A stretch of DNA of 64,000 nt from Macrostomum hystrix (taxonomy: Eukaryota > Platyhelminthes > Macrostomidae). A program made the position numbers and the translations under genes. Positions 1-12,031 of the stretch are shown one piece after another (the stretch's first letter is position 1; the number at the start of each line of letters is the position of its first letter). The notes beneath the pieces were generated by a model that worked only from the letters and a program-made list of their open reading frames with translations, was not told where the DNA came from and did not search any database. The stretch is from the NCBI GenBank assembly GCA_950097015.1, contig CATNEN010000029.1, positions 5,475,501-5,539,500 of the forward strand, written 5' to 3'.

Positions 1-314
1 CAACCGTCTCTTTGTGTTAAAAACAAATGCCATTTTTTAAACTGACGATGCGGGATAGGCAAACTAGAAAAACAGGAATTATGGATTTTAGCTACTTTCT
101 GACAGCTGAAAGCAGACAAAAGCAATATACCATTCATGAAAGACATGAAATATTTCTTTATATTCCTTTTGTATTGCTAGAAAAATACGTGGCGCGGCTC
201 TTAGTGTTGCTATGCCATTATTCATCTCGAATGACTGGGTTCAGTCCTGAACTAACATTTAAGTGCGTTTCTAACGCTATAGTGCGTCCATCACTACACA
301 CGCGCGCTGCTGTT

Positions 315-890
315 GTGATGGCGGACGGTTTGTCAGACCTGTTCGACACCTCGTCAGGCGTGCTACAAGGCGACACGCTAGCGCCGTACCTGTTCTAGGT
401 GCTCCTGGACTAGGTGCCCCCATCAGCAGACGAGGGCTTCCTGCTTTGCAGACGCATCGGCCGTCGCACACAATGAGTAGCGACTGAGCGTGCCTGGCTA
501 CGCCGACGACTTCGCCCTCCTGTCTTCGTCAGTCGAATTGGTCTGGCGTCAGCGCCAGACGGTCTGGTTCCCAACGTAGAGGAGGACCTTCGGCTGCGCA
601 GAGGACTTGCCTGGGCGGCCTACCGGTCGGTTCAAGCCGTCCTCCAGTCCGAAGCGCTGCCAGACCGCCAGAGGGCTCGTCTGAGGCAGGCGGTGGTCGA
701 CACCGTCCTGCTGTACAAAGCTGAGACGTGGACGCTGACAGCCATGCTAGAGCGGCAGTTGGACTCGGCGCACTCGGAGCCTTTCAACCTGACGAGAGCG
801 TCGGGACCGAGGCCCTGTACGAGATGGCCCAGCTGCAACGCCCATCCAAAATCCTGCGCCGACGGCGACTTCAACTGGTCCACGTGACTT
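315..890 (+). pseudogene. Degenerate non-LTR retrotransposon reverse transcriptase fragment
   Basis: Translation shows the LINE-type RT block FDTSSGVLQGDTLAPYLF (about 340-398). It is followed by in-frame stop codons, then a shifted frame with the catalytic GYADDFALLS motif near 492-525. Further on is the thumb-like segment VVDTVLLYKAETWTLT (about 690-740). All three blocks occur in this order in the RTs of RTE/CR1-like animal LINEs. The stops and frame changes show it is a dead copy. Neither the endonuclease nor a 3' tail is recognisable. The exact LINE clade is not decided from this fragment. Confidence 0.75.
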
Positions 891-1116
891 GCACGTGATC
901 CGGGCCGAGAGCTACTGCCCCCAACCTGTTCAGGCCGTCTTGCCGCTGACTCTGCAGGGACCGTTCAGGCGGGGCCAAGCGCGAACTCGGAGATCCGAGG
1001 ACTGCATTTTCAGGCATGATGATTTTGTTTGGTCGCTGGCTCTGCGGCGCGCCATCTGACGCTGCCCCTGACTGTTCCGTTTGCGACTTTAACGTTTCGT
1101 GGCGTTGCTGTTGTTG

Positions 1117-1519
1117 CTAGTGCGTCCATCACTGCACACAATCATTCAGTGCGTCCATCACTGCACACAATCATTCAGTGCGTCCATCACTGCACACAAT
1201 CATTCAGTGCGTCCATCACTGCACACAGTCATTCAGTGCGTCCATCACTGCACACAATCATTCAGTGCGTCCATCACTGCACACAGTCATTCAGTGCGTC
1301 CATCACTGCACACAGTCATTCAGTGCGTCCATCACTGCACACAGTCATTCAGTGCGTCCATCACTGCACACAGTCATTCTGTGCGTCCATCACTGCACAC
1401 AGTCATTCAGTGCGTCCATCACTGCACACAGTCATTCAGTGCGTCCATCACTGCACACAGTCATTCAGTGCGTCCATCACTGCACACAGTCATTCAGTGC
1501 GTCCATCACTGCACACAAT
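1117..1519. repeat. Minisatellite, 29-bp unit, about 14 copies
   Basis: The unit begins GTGCGTCCATCACTGCACAC and ends AGTCATTCA. Early copies carry AATCATT instead of AGTCATT. All three forward frames are open through the array, which produces three overlapping apparent ORFs. Their peptides (HHCTQSF, SASITAHSH, VRPSLHT) are one repeat read in different phases, so they are not genes. The array lies just 3' of the dead RT fragment. Confidence 0.95.
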
Positions 1520-2264
1520 TTCATTTCTGGTTCAAAAAGTTGAGCTGTTTTCGTGAAATCTGGGTCGAGTCGCGATGTAATATACTAGTATGTACTTAAG
1601 GCTATACCGTACCACACTTATAGGCCAGCGACATGACTCCACTCAGATTTATCTGAGCTGAGCTGAAGGCCATGTTTAGCCGTTCCCGTAGAAGAGGCAG
1701 GGTTTAAGGTTTTCCAGACAGAAAGCAATGACTATCATCTTCTGGAGGCAAGAGATTTCCAATACAGATGGAAAAACTCTTTGGCCGGATATAACTTTTG
1801 ATTTGAGTGGCTCAAATCTGGAACGAAAGCGAGCGAGCACAGTTGGAGTACCGACGAACTGGATCTCGATATTGAGTGTTAAGAGAGGCCGAGTCAAGGA
1901 CAATCCTCTTTGAGCTGTTTCTCCGCTGACAAAGCACACATCACGTGACTTAATCTTTACTCCTCCAACTTCTCCAGCTTGTAGCACGTGATAATTTTGC
2001 AAGTGGTAGTCACGTGATCTCTCCCTATGGTCACGTGAAGCTGCAAACTATGAATACTTTAATTACAGCAAGTAGTTGATAAGCCCAGCTTAAACCTTCA
2101 AAGCAATAGTTGTTTTCTCAACTCTGAAGCTCGCAAATCTCTTTAAATTAGCATTTGCGTGACGCTCTGGGATATTTCCATATTTTAAGTTAATTGTGAT
2201 TCTCACTCGATTTTGGACTGGGGGTGTGGCTGTGACAGCTTGAAGTGCGAGCATGAGATTCAGG
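1520..2264. other. Intergenic or intronic stretch with no recognised gene
   Basis: Moderately AT-rich unique sequence without a convincing coding frame. It would hold downstream exons of the minus-strand Cys-rich gene whose first exon is at 3451-3680, if those exons are close, but I could not identify one. Confidence 0.4.
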
Positions 2265-3446
2265 TAAGAGATTCGGGTGTGAGATTCAGGCATGAGATTC
2301 AGGCATGCGATTCAGGCATGAGATTCAGGCATGAGATTCAGGCATGAGATTCAGGCATGAGATTCAGGCATGAGATTCAAGCTTGATATTCAGGCATGAG
2401 ATTCAGGTATGAGATTCAGGCATGAGATTCAGGCATGAGATTCAGGCATGAGATTCAGGCATGAGATTCAGGCATGAGATTCAGGAATGAGATTCAGGCA
2501 TGAGATTCAGGCATGAGATTCAGGCATGAGATTCAGGTATGAGATTCAGGCATGAGATTCAGGCATGAGATTCAGGTATGAGATTCAGGCATGAGATTCA
2601 GGCATGAGATTCAGGCATGAGATTCAGGCATGAGATTCAGGCATGAGATTCAGGCATGAGATTCAGGCATGAGATTCAGGTATGAGATTCAAGCTTGATA
2701 TTTAGGCATCAGATTCAGGCATGAGATTCAGGCATGAGATTCAGGCATGAGATTCAGGCATGAGATTCAGGCATGAGATTCAGGCATGAGATTCAGGTAT
2801 GAGATTCAAGCTTGATATTTAGGCATCAGATTCAGGCATGAGATTCAGGCATGAGATTCAGGCATGAGATTCAGGTATGAGATTCAGGCATGAGATTCAG
2901 GCATGAGATTCAGGCATGAGATTCAGGCATGAGATTCAGGCATGAGATTCAAGCTTGATATTTAGGCATCAGATTCAGGCATGAGATTCAGGCATGAGAT
3001 TCAGGCATGAGATTCAGGCATTAGATTCAGGCATGAGATTCAGGCATGAGATTCAGGTATGAGATTCAGGCATGAGATTCAGGCATGAGATTCAGGCATG
3101 AGATTCAGGCATGAGATTCAGGCATGAGATTCAGGCATGAGATTCAGGTATGAGATTCAGGCATGAGATTCTGGTATGAGATTCAGGCATGAGATTCAGG
3201 CATGAGATTCAGGTATGAGATTCAAGCTTGATATTTAGGCATCAGATTCAGGCATGAGATTCAGGCATGAGATTCAGGCATGAGATTCCGGCATGAGATT
3301 CAGGCATGAGATTCAGGCATGAGATTCTGGTATGAGATTCAGGCATGAGATTCAGGCATGAGATTCAGGCATGAGATTCTGGTATGAGATTCAGGCATGA
3401 AATTCAGGCATGAGATTCAGGCATGAGATTCAGGCATGAGATTCAC
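2265..3446. repeat. Minisatellite, 13-bp unit, about 90 copies
   Basis: The unit is AGGCATGAGATTC with point variants such as GGTATG and GGAATG. A variant block, CAAGCTTGATATTTAGGCAT, recurs near 2685, 2809, 2950 and 3226 (with a related form near 2379), giving a coarse higher-order period. On the minus strand the array begins 5 nt after the 5' splice site of the exon at 3451-3680, so it fills the start of that gene's first intron. Confidence 0.95.
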
Positions 3447-3450
3447 TCAC

Positions 3451-3680
3451 ATGGTGCGCTGGGTTGGGTCGTAGTTGCAGCAGGTGCTGAGGTCGCCCTC
3501 TTGGCAACAGTTTGGCTTGTCGCTGTCATTGCACTGGTACATATTGTAGGGGTCCGGGTTGGACGGGTTTTTGTCGCGGTAGCACAGAGTTCCGGTGGCA
3601 GAAGCTAAGCCTACAAGGCGAAGGCCTATCATAATCGTGACGGCCAACAGCCGATGTCCTGAGCACTGCTCCTGTAACAT
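3451..3680 (-). CDS. First exon of a small secreted or membrane Cys-rich protein
   Basis: The exon starts at ATG 3680 and encodes about 76 residues. An N-terminal hydrophobic stretch (AVTIMIGLRLVGLASA, about residues 13-28) looks like a signal peptide. It is followed by a short ectodomain with Cys pattern C-x(16)-C-x(7)-CC-x(7)-CC (NCCQEGDLSTCC). Paired CC...CC motifs after a signal peptide are typical of small single-pass adaptors such as WBP1/VOPP1, Shisa-like and CYYR1 proteins, but I cannot choose between them. The exon ends at a consensus donor (GTGAGT) and the intron is the 13-bp minisatellite. The transmembrane segment and tail would be in downstream exons that I did not find. A (CTG)n/(TTG)n tract lies directly upstream, probably in the 5' UTR. 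Confidence 0.55.
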
Positions 3681-3740
3681 TGCTGCTGCTGCTGCTGCTG
3701 TTGTTTATTTTGTTGCTGTTGCTGTTGCTGCTGCTGCGAG
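3681..3740. repeat. (GCT)n/(GTT)n trinucleotide microsatellite
   Basis: Imperfect GCT/GTT repeats directly upstream of the start codon of the minus-strand Cys-rich protein. On the transcribed strand they read as CAG/CAA repeats, likely within the 5' UTR. The apparent ORFs here with Ala, Leu or Ser runs are frames of this tract. Confidence 0.8.
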
Positions 3741-4154
3741 CATTTTCTCTAAAGAAGCATGCGAGATATGCTTCAGCACAGGGAAAGCCGTGGGGCGGTT
3801 GGGGAACGGAGCTGCAGCCAATCAGACAGAAGCAAATCTGGGCGCCAGCAACAAACAGAGCATGAAAAAACGGGAAACAATAGAAGAAACGCGATCTGTT
3901 CCGAGACAAGCGGCGTTTCGCGCTTCGTCCCTGAGATGCCATATCTTCCTCTTCCGGCTTGCCACCTATTCAGGCCGAGACAATGGCAACACGCGACCCA
4001 CTGAACCGCTCTCTCGTTCGGCGACAGTCAGGCGACAACTGTTTGATGAGGGGGATTAAGTATAGCTTAGCAGATATCCAGCACAATGGGCTGAATATTT
4101 TTTCGTAAATTGTCTCCCTTACTTTTACCCTTGGAGGCTAATTGAATGACAATT

Positions 4155-6843
4155 TTTGCCTATGCTGACACAGACAGACTTGACACCAGCCATGCTGACA
4201 CAGACTGACTCTGACACCAGCCATGCTGACACAGACTGACTCTGACACCAGCCATGCTGACACAGACTGACTCTGACACCAGCCATGCTGACACAGACTG
4301 ACTCTGACACCAGCCATGCTGACACAGACTGACTCTGACACCAGCCATGCTGACACAGACTGACTCTGACACCAGCCATGCTGACACAGACTGACTCTGA
4401 CACCAGCCATGCTCACACAGACAGACTTGACACCAGCCATGCTGACACAGACAGACTTGACACCAGCCATGCTGACACAGACTGACTTGACACCAGCCAT
4501 GCTGACACAGACAGACTTGACACCAGCCATGCTGACACAGACAGACTCTGACACCAGCCATGCTGACACAGACAGACTCTGACACCAGCCATGCTCACAC
4601 AGACAGACTTGACACCAGCCATGCTGACACAGACAGACTTGACACCAGCCATGCTGACACAGACTGACTCTGACACCAGCCATGCTCACACAGACAGACT
4701 TGACACCAGCCATGCTGACACAGACAGACTTGACACCAGCCATGCTGACACAGACTGACTCTGACACCAGCCATGCTGACACAGACTGACTCTGACACCA
4801 GCCATGCTGACACAGACTGACTCTGACACCAGCCATGCTGACACAGACTGACTCTGATTCCAGCCATGCTGACACAGACAGACTTGACACCAGCCATGCT
4901 GACACAGACAGACTCTGACACCAGCCATGCTGACACAGACTGACTCTGACACCAGCCATGCTCACACAGACAGACTTGACACCAGCCATGCTGACACAGA
5001 CAGACTTGACACCAGCCATGCTGACACAGACTGACTCTGACACCAGCCATGCTGACACAGACTGACTCTGACACCAGCCATGCTGACACAGACTGACTCT
5101 GACACCAGCCATGCTGACACAGACTGACTCTGACACCAGCCATGCTGACACAGACAGACTTGACACCAGCCATGCTGACACAGACAGACTCTGACACCAG
5201 CCATGCTGACACAGACTGACTCTGACACCAGCCATGCTGACACAGACTGACTCTGACACCAGCCATGCTGACACAGACTAACTCTGACACCAGCCATGCT
5301 GACACAGACAGACTCTGACACCAGCCATGCTGACACAGACAGACTCTGACACCAGCCATGCTGACACAGACTGACTCTGACACCAGCCATGCTGACACAG
5401 ACAGACTCTGACACCAGCCATGCTGACACAGACAGACTTGACACCAGCCATGCTGACACAGACTGACTCTGACACCAGCCATGCTCACACAGACAGACTC
5501 TGACACCAGCCATGCTGACACAGACAGACTTGACACCAGCCATGCTGACACAGACAGACTTGACACCAGCCATGCTGACACAGACAGACTTGACACCAGC
5601 CATGCTGACACAGACAGACTCTGACACCAGCCATGCTGACACAGACAGACTCTGACACCAGCCATGCTGACACAGACTGACTCTGACACCAGCCATGCTC
5701 ACACAGACAGACTTGACACCAGCCATGCTGACACAGACAGACTTGACACCAGCCATGCTGACACAGACTGACTCTGACACCAGCCATGCTGACACAGACT
5801 GACTCTGACACCAGCCATGCTGACACAGACTGACTCTGACACCAGCCATGCTGACACAGACAGACTCTGACACCAGCCATGCTGACACAGACTGACTCTG
5901 ACACCAGCCATGCTCACACAGACAGACTTGACACCAGCCATGCTGACACAGACAGACTTGACACCAGCCATGCTGACACAGACAGACTCTGACACCAGCC
6001 ATGCTGACACAGACTGACTCTGACACCAGCCATGCTGACACAGACTAACTCTGACACCAGCCATGCTGACACAGACAGACTCTGACACCAGCCATGCTGA
6101 CACAGACAGACTCTGACACCAGCCATGCTGACACAGACAGACTCTGACACCAGCCATGCTGACACAGACTGACTCTGACACCAGCCATGCTGACACAGAC
6201 AGACTTGACACCAGCCATGCTGACACAGACTGACTCTGACACCAGCCATGCTGACACAGACTGACTCTGACACCAGCCATGCTGACACAGACTGACTCTG
6301 ACACCAGCCATGCTGACACAGACTGACTCTGATTCCAGCCATGCTGACACAGACTGACTCTGACACCAGCCATGCTGACACAGACAGACTCTGACACCAG
6401 CCATGCTGACACAGACAGACTTGACACCAGCCATGCTGACACAGACAGACTTGACACCAGCCATGCTGACACAGACAGACTCTGACACCAGCCATGCTGA
6501 CACAGACAGACTTGACACCAGCCATGCTGACACAGACAGACTTGACACCAGCCATGCTGACACAGACTGACTCTGACACCAGCCATGCTGACACAGACTG
6601 ACTCTGACACCAGCCATGCTGACACAGACAGACTTGACACCAGCCATGCTGACACAGACAGACTTGACACCAGCCATGCTGACACAGACTGACTCTGACA
6701 CCAGTCATGCTGACACAGACTGACTCTGACACCAGCCATGCTGACACAGACAGACTTGACACCAGCCATGCTGACACAGACTGACTCTGAGACCAGCCAT
6801 GCTGACACAGACTGACTCTGACACAAGCCATGCTGACACAGAA
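4155..6843. repeat. Minisatellite, mixed 30/31-bp units, about 88 copies
   Basis: The core is CCAGCCATGCTGACACAGAC, followed by TGACTCTGACA or AGACTCTGACA (31 bp) or AGACTTGACA (30 bp). Variants also have CTCACAC for CTGACAC. The minus strand is free of stops in every frame, so many overlapping ORFs of up to 385 codons appear (CVSMAGV, SVSAWLV and LCQHGWC are the same unit in three phases). The mixture of 30 and 31 bp units shuffles the frame irregularly, which argues against protein selection. It lies between the Cys-rich gene and the CCDC89-like gene. Confidence 0.97.
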
Positions 6844-7702
6844 ATATTTTAGGCAATATCTCTTGCAGTGTTTTCTTGAGTTCAAAATGGTCATTAAATG
6901 TTCAAGTTCTGCTCAGAGTCATGTGTGTAATTCGCAAATATAGTGGCAGTCCCAAATTTAAACAAAAAAGAAACGGACATTGATTAAACACAAAATGCCA
7001 AAACAATTGTTTGTGGTTCGATTCGCATAGCCAGTTGAAAATAAGCCAACAGCCACTATTCCATGCCGGTTTTACAGTAGATAATTCTAGAATAAAACGC
7101 AATATTGAAATGAATCATGCCAGCAGGGATCCGTTTTCTGATTTAAAATTAATATTTTAAAAGCAGGGTTTTTTCTGATGGAGACGCAGAGACAAGGAGA
7201 GAGAGAAGCCAAGGCTATATGCTATCACGAAAAAAACTGATTTTAGTGAATAACTGTACAGCAAGAATGGGCGCTTAAAACAGCCGCTTGCAACAACATC
7301 CGCTCAGCTGTTTGCTGTTATAGCACTTTGGAATAAATATAGCTGTGCAGGCATTTGCTCAGAGCAAATAAACAGCTGGGTAGTGGCCCGTTGTTGTATG
7401 GTAATAATCCGTTTTAAAATCACTAAAATTGAGCTTCAATGCTAACAGCTTTTAAGGCAAAATTTTCAGAATTTTTGCTTTTAGAGACGACGAAAACGTC
7501 AAGGTAGATGTGCACAGCTGTCTAATGCCTATCCGAGATATGCGTGCGTGTGTTCTCAGGATTTGAGACCAAATGAATCTCTCGTACCAAGGTTATCAAG
7601 GTTACACAGTTAGAGTGTACAGCATGACGATAGGAAAGCCAGCTAAGCCTTCACCATTCAATAAGATTCGTAGGAAAACAAGCGATCATGTTGACAGCTG
7701 GG
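6844..7702. other. Intergenic spacer, no gene seen
   Basis: AT-rich unique DNA between the 30/31-bp array and the stop codon of the CCDC89-like gene. It should include the 3' UTR of that gene. No coding frame or RNA gene recognised. Confidence 0.5.
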
Positions 7703-10276
7703 CTAGGCTATGTTGCTCCTCAGCCTAGCGTTGATCTCCTTCTCCTGTTTAAGCGCGCTGCCAGCGTGCAGTTTGTAGGCCGCGAATTCCTGCCTGAGGT
7801 CCGCCAGCGCCCGCCTGTGCCAATCTAAATCCGAGCGCAGCTTCCTGACTGCGGCGTCCGAGCTGACGGCCTCCGTCTCGCGGTTGTATCGCTCTTGAAG
7901 CTCGCGTAGGCGCTTCTCGGCGGCCTCCTGACGCTCGCGAGCCGCTCGGAGTTCGCGCTGTTTCTCTTCGCAAAGTCGGCCCCGCTCCATGGCCAGAGAC
8001 AGCATGGCGTCCTTCTCTCTGCGGATTGGACGGCCTTTATGATAAACTGGGGTGTCCGAGATAAACTGGGGTGTCCGAGATAAACTGGGGTGTCCGAGAT
8101 AAACTGGGGTGTCCGAGATAAACTGGGGTGTCCGAGATAAACTGGGGTGTCCGAGATAAACTGGGGTGTCCGAGATAAACTGGGGTGTCCGAGATAAACT
8201 GGGGTGTCCGAGATAAACTGGGGTGTCCGAGATAAACTGGGGTGTCCGAGATAAACTGGGGTGTCCGAGATAAATTGGGGTGTCTGAGATAAACTGGGGT
8301 GTCCGAGATAAACTGGGGTGTCCGAGATAAACTGGGGTGTCCGAGATAAACTGGGGTGTCCGAGATAAACTGGGGTGTCTGAGATAAACTGGGGTGTCCG
8401 AGATAAACTGGGGTGTCCGAGATAAACTGGGGTGTCCGAGATAAACTGGGGTGTCCGAGATAAACTGGGGTGTCTGAGATAAACTGGGGTGTCCGAGATA
8501 AACTGGGGTGTCCGAGATAAACTGGGGTGTCCGAGATAAATTGGGGTGTCTGAGATAAACTGGGGTGTCCGAGATAAACTGGGGTGTCCGAGATAAATTG
8601 GGGTGTCTGAGATAAACTGGGGTGTCCGAGATAAACTGGGGTGTCCGAGATAAAATTGGCGTGTCCGAGATAGACTGGCGTGTTAGAGATAGACTGGCGT
8701 GTCCGATGTTCACTCAGGTGTCCGAGGTGTACTCGGGTGTCCGAGGTGTACTCGGGTGTCCGAGGTGTACTCGGGTGTCCGAGGTGTACTCGGGTGTTCG
8801 AGGTGTACTCTGGTGTCCGAGGTGTACTCGGGTGTCCGAGGTGTACTCGGGTGTTCGAGGTGTACTCGGGTGTCCGAGGTGTACTCGGGTGTCCGAGGTG
8901 TACTCGGGTGTCCGAGGTGTACTCGGGTGTCCGAGGTGTACTCGGGTGTCCGAGGTGTACTCGGGTGTCCGAGGTGTACTCGGGTGTCCGAGGTGTACTC
9001 GGGTGTCCGAGGTGTACTCGGGTGTCCGAGGTGTACTCGGGTGCTCACTTGGTCAACTCCGCGGTCTTCGCCCTTCCAGACTCGCCCTCCGCGTCGGCCG
9101 CGGCCCGCAGCTCGGCCAGCTGGGCGTCCCGCGCCATGACCGCCGCCTGCGCTGCGGCGGCCTCCGACTCCAGCCGCTCGGCTCTGGCCGACAGCTCGGC
9201 AAGTCGCGCATTCAATCGCTCCGTGGTCTGGTTGGCCTCCTGGCGTGTCTCCAGCAGCTGCCGCTCGGCTGCGGTCAACCGGTCAGTCAGCTTGGCCGTC
9301 TCAGCGTCGCGCTCCCTCAATCGGGCGGCCACCAGCGTCTCGAAATGGTCGCGCAGCTTGGTGTTTTCCTGGCGGAGCGGGTGTGCGGGTCCCTTTTACT
9401 TGTGACGTGTTAACCGGTGAGTGACTGTGTGTTACCGGTGAGTGACTGCGTGTATTACCGGTGAGTGACTGTGTGTATTACCGGTGAGTGACTGCGTGTA
9501 TTACCGGTGAGTGACTGTGTTAGTTACTGGTGAGTGACAGTGTGTGTTACCGGTGAGTGACAGTGTCTGTTACCGGTGAGTGACTGTGTATGTTACCTGT
9601 GAGGGACTGTGTTTATTACCGGTGAGTGACTGTGTGTATTACCGGTGAGTGACTGTGTGTATCACCGGTGAGTGACAGTGTGTGTTACCGGTGAGTGACA
9701 GTGTATGTTACCGGTGAGTGACTGTGTATGTTATTTGTGAGTGACAGTGTGTGTTACCGGTGAGTGACAGTGTATGATACCGGTGAGTGACTGAGTGAGT
9801 GACTCCTATAAGTGAGTGTTCTATTGCGTGTGACTTCAGGGACACACCTTCTGCAGCCAGTCCTTCTGCTGCTTGTGCTCGTTGTTGAATCGAATCAGTT
9901 GCTCGTGGTTTGAGCTGAGCGTCTCGAATTGCTCCTCGAGCACGCGGAACCGATTCAGCTCCCGCTCCAGCCTTTGCTCGGCCTCCGTGCGCGCCTCCTC
10001 CAGCTCCTTGTTGAGCCGCTCCTGAGTCTGCGCCCTGACCAGGTTCTCGTCTGAGCGCTGCTTCAGCATCATGATGAGGTGCGACTGGTCCTCTACACGC
10101 GATCTGAGCAGGCCTAACTCGGACTTGTCCTCCGGTTCCAGATTGCGCAGCCGGCCCAGCCGCTGCTGCAGCTGATCGTCTGGCTGCGTCGGCGCGTCCT
10201 GCGAGGCGTGCGACGCCAGGCCAGCGAGATCAGCGACGTCCAGCTGCGAGTGCTGCTGCTGATTCTGATGCGACAT
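7703..10276 (-). CDS. CCDC89: CCDC89-like coiled-coil protein, 3 exons
   Basis: Exons on the minus strand are 10276-9848, 9368-9049 and 8018-7703; phases 0 and 2 match and give 354 aa, close to vertebrate CCDC89 (about 374 aa). The N-terminal block LRSRVEDQSHLIMMLKQRSD and the later LEEQFETLSSNHEQLIRF match the family's LRSR.EEQSQLI and LEERF.TLA.NHE segments. The C-terminal exon (LSLAMERGRL, ALKQEKEINARLR) matches the conserved LSIERGKVL and SKERELNGKLR region. Almost the whole protein is Glu/Arg/Gln/Ala-rich heptad coiled coil. The vertebrate protein was described as a HEY1-interacting, testis-enriched protein; any function here is inference. Donors are GTGTGT and GTGAGC. Both introns are filled with minisatellites. 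The ATG at 10274-10276 is the first in frame. Confidence 0.85.
8041..8655. repeat. Minisatellite, 19-bp unit, about 32 copies
   Basis: The unit is GTGTCCGAGATAAACTGGG, with rare TCTGAG and AAATTG variants. It occupies the 3' part of CCDC89-like intron 2 and stops about 25 bp before the 3' splice site (8019). It shares the first nine bases of its unit with the adjoining array at 8700-9040. Minus-strand frames are open through the array, so an apparent 336-codon ORF runs from the repeat into exon 3. That is an artefact of intron retention. Confidence 0.95.
8700..9043. repeat. Minisatellite, related 19-bp unit, about 18 copies
   Basis: The unit is GTGTCCGAGGTGTACTCGG, a sister of the neighbouring 19-bp unit: same length and phase, first nine bases identical. 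It begins only a few bases inside the donor (GTGAGC, 9048-9043) of CCDC89-like exon 2. A short transition zone (8656-8700: ATAGACTGGCGTGT variants) joins the two arrays. Confidence 0.95.
9410..9800. repeat. Minisatellite, 21-23-bp unit, about 17 copies
   Basis: The core is ACCGGTGAGTGACTGTGTGT, with variable length in the GT/ATT part. It fills CCDC89-like intron 1 (9369-9847). The unit carries GGTGAGT, a splice-donor-like string, on the plus strand, which is antisense to the gene. Confidence 0.92.
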
Positions 10277-10344
10277 TCTATGCCAACTGGGTGGTCCTCA
10301 ATTTACTCCCCACTATCTACTGCTTGCAGTTTCTTGTCACTCCT

Positions 10345-10985
10345 AGCGATCTCTAGTCACTCTTAGTTACTTCTAGTTACTTCTTGATACTTCTGGTCAC
10401 TCCTAGATACTTCAAGTCACTCCTAGATACTTCTAGTCACTCCTTTATACTTCTAGTCACTCCTTTATACTTCTAGTCACTGCTTTATACTTCTAGTCAC
10501 TGCTTTATACTTCTAGTCACTCCTTTATACTTCTAGTCACTCCTTTATACTTCTAGTCACTCCTTTATACTTCTAGTCACTCCTTTATACTTCTAGTCAC
10601 TCCTTTATACTTCTAGTCACTCCTTTATACTTCTAGTCACTCCTTTATACTTCTAGTCACTGCTTTATACTTCAAGTCACTCTTAGTTACTTCAAGTCAC
10701 TCCTATATAATTCTAGTCCCTCTTAGATCCTTCTAGTCACTCCTAGATACTTCTAGTCACTCCTAGATACTTCTAGTCACTCCTAGATACTTCTAGTCAC
10801 TCCTAGATACTTCTAGTCACTCCTAGATACTTCTAGTCACTCCTAGATACTTCTAGTCACTCCTAGATACTTCTAGTCACTCCTAGATACTTCTAGTCAC
10901 TCCTAGTTACTTCTAGTCACTCCTAGTTAATTCTAGTCACTCCTAGATACTTCTAGTCACTCCTAGATACTTCTAGTTACTCTGT
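10345..10985. repeat. Minisatellite, 20-bp unit, about 32 copies
   Basis: The unit is TACTTCTAGTCACTCCTAGA. A block of CTTTATAC variants at 10440-10670 is flanked by CTAGATAC variants. It lies 70 bp upstream of the CCDC89-like start codon, so it is in the 5' flank, the 5' UTR or a 5' UTR intron. Confidence 0.95.
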
Positions 10986-12031
10986 TTAAAAAATCGTTCG
11001 CACAGGTGCTTTGAATGCGAACAGAAGTGATATTTTCAACGTTTCCAAAGTGATTTAGTGAGCAATCGCGCCTGATCAGCTTGTTAGTGACTGTGACAGG
11101 GTTGATCCGACTTATGGCCTCAGGTGTGCTGAAATTATTTTGTTAATTTAGCACACAGTTAAACGATATAAAAAATGAGCCAAGCTTTCAGGCGTGAAAG
11201 ACGGAAATAAAATAAATAATTTTAAGTGACATAACAAAAAAAGAGTTAGTGAGCGACAGTAATAGATTTCTTATTAAATATTAAATTATTGATGTATGAT
11301 TAATCATCGTGGAATAATACACTTAAAGTGACGAAGATTAGTTACTGTTTATAAAGGAAATCGTACACATCAGTAGAAGGTACACAGCTTGTCTTACCTT
11401 TGTTAAAAATATTCATCAGGCCCTCTAAAAAACTCCTTATTAGCATTTTTCATAATTTAATACAGATGAAGCTGTTTTCCTTTCGCACTACTAGAAGTAG
11501 AAAAATAAGTAGACAAAAAGAACAATTTTTCATAAAAGTGAATGAATCTCTAAAAGAAGCTATAGCTGATCAGTTTATATTTTTCTTGCAAAGTGTCACA
11601 TTTTTTTCTCCGGTAAAGGTGACAGAAGAATAACAAAAATGGAAAATCTCAATGCTTTGAAGTAAGTGAAGTAATGAAAAAATTGTATTTACATAAAAAG
11701 GCAGCTAACACTATTTAGAGTTATCAGCACATGAAACTAGAACCCTGTGAATAATAAAGCTATCCAATGCATTGGGTAAATTGTCATACTTTCTCGAACA
11801 AAAATATATTTAATATCATGTCAGAATCGTTAAAAAGTAAGATAATAGGATGTAGAGGTGAGATGAGAGGAGAGATGAGATTAAAGAGCTAAACTAGTAG
11901 ATTAATCAATTAGGAATTGTAGAGTGGTCATTGTTATTTTAAGCTTTGCACACTGGGCAGAAAGGTCTAGGACAAAAAATCGAAAGAAAAATATTAACAC
12001 TGCCAATAAATCTGCAGTCCTGTTGGCGATG
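10986..12031. other. AT-rich intergenic spacer between CCP6 and CCDC89-like genes
   Basis: Unique AT-rich sequence with no credible coding frame. It should contain the CCP6 3' UTR and the CCDC89-like promoter. Confidence 0.5.

Noticed and set aside
4155-6843. Regular direct repeats suggestive of a CRISPR array
   Set aside because: Units are contiguous with no unique spacers, the host is clearly eukaryotic, and no cas genes are present.
4138-6894. Many overlapping minus-strand ORFs of 65-385 codons (CVSMAGV, QHGWCQ, SAWLVS repeats)
   Set aside because: All are the 30/31-bp tandem unit read in different frames. Unit length shifts the frame irregularly and the three frames are equally open, so there is no sign of protein selection.
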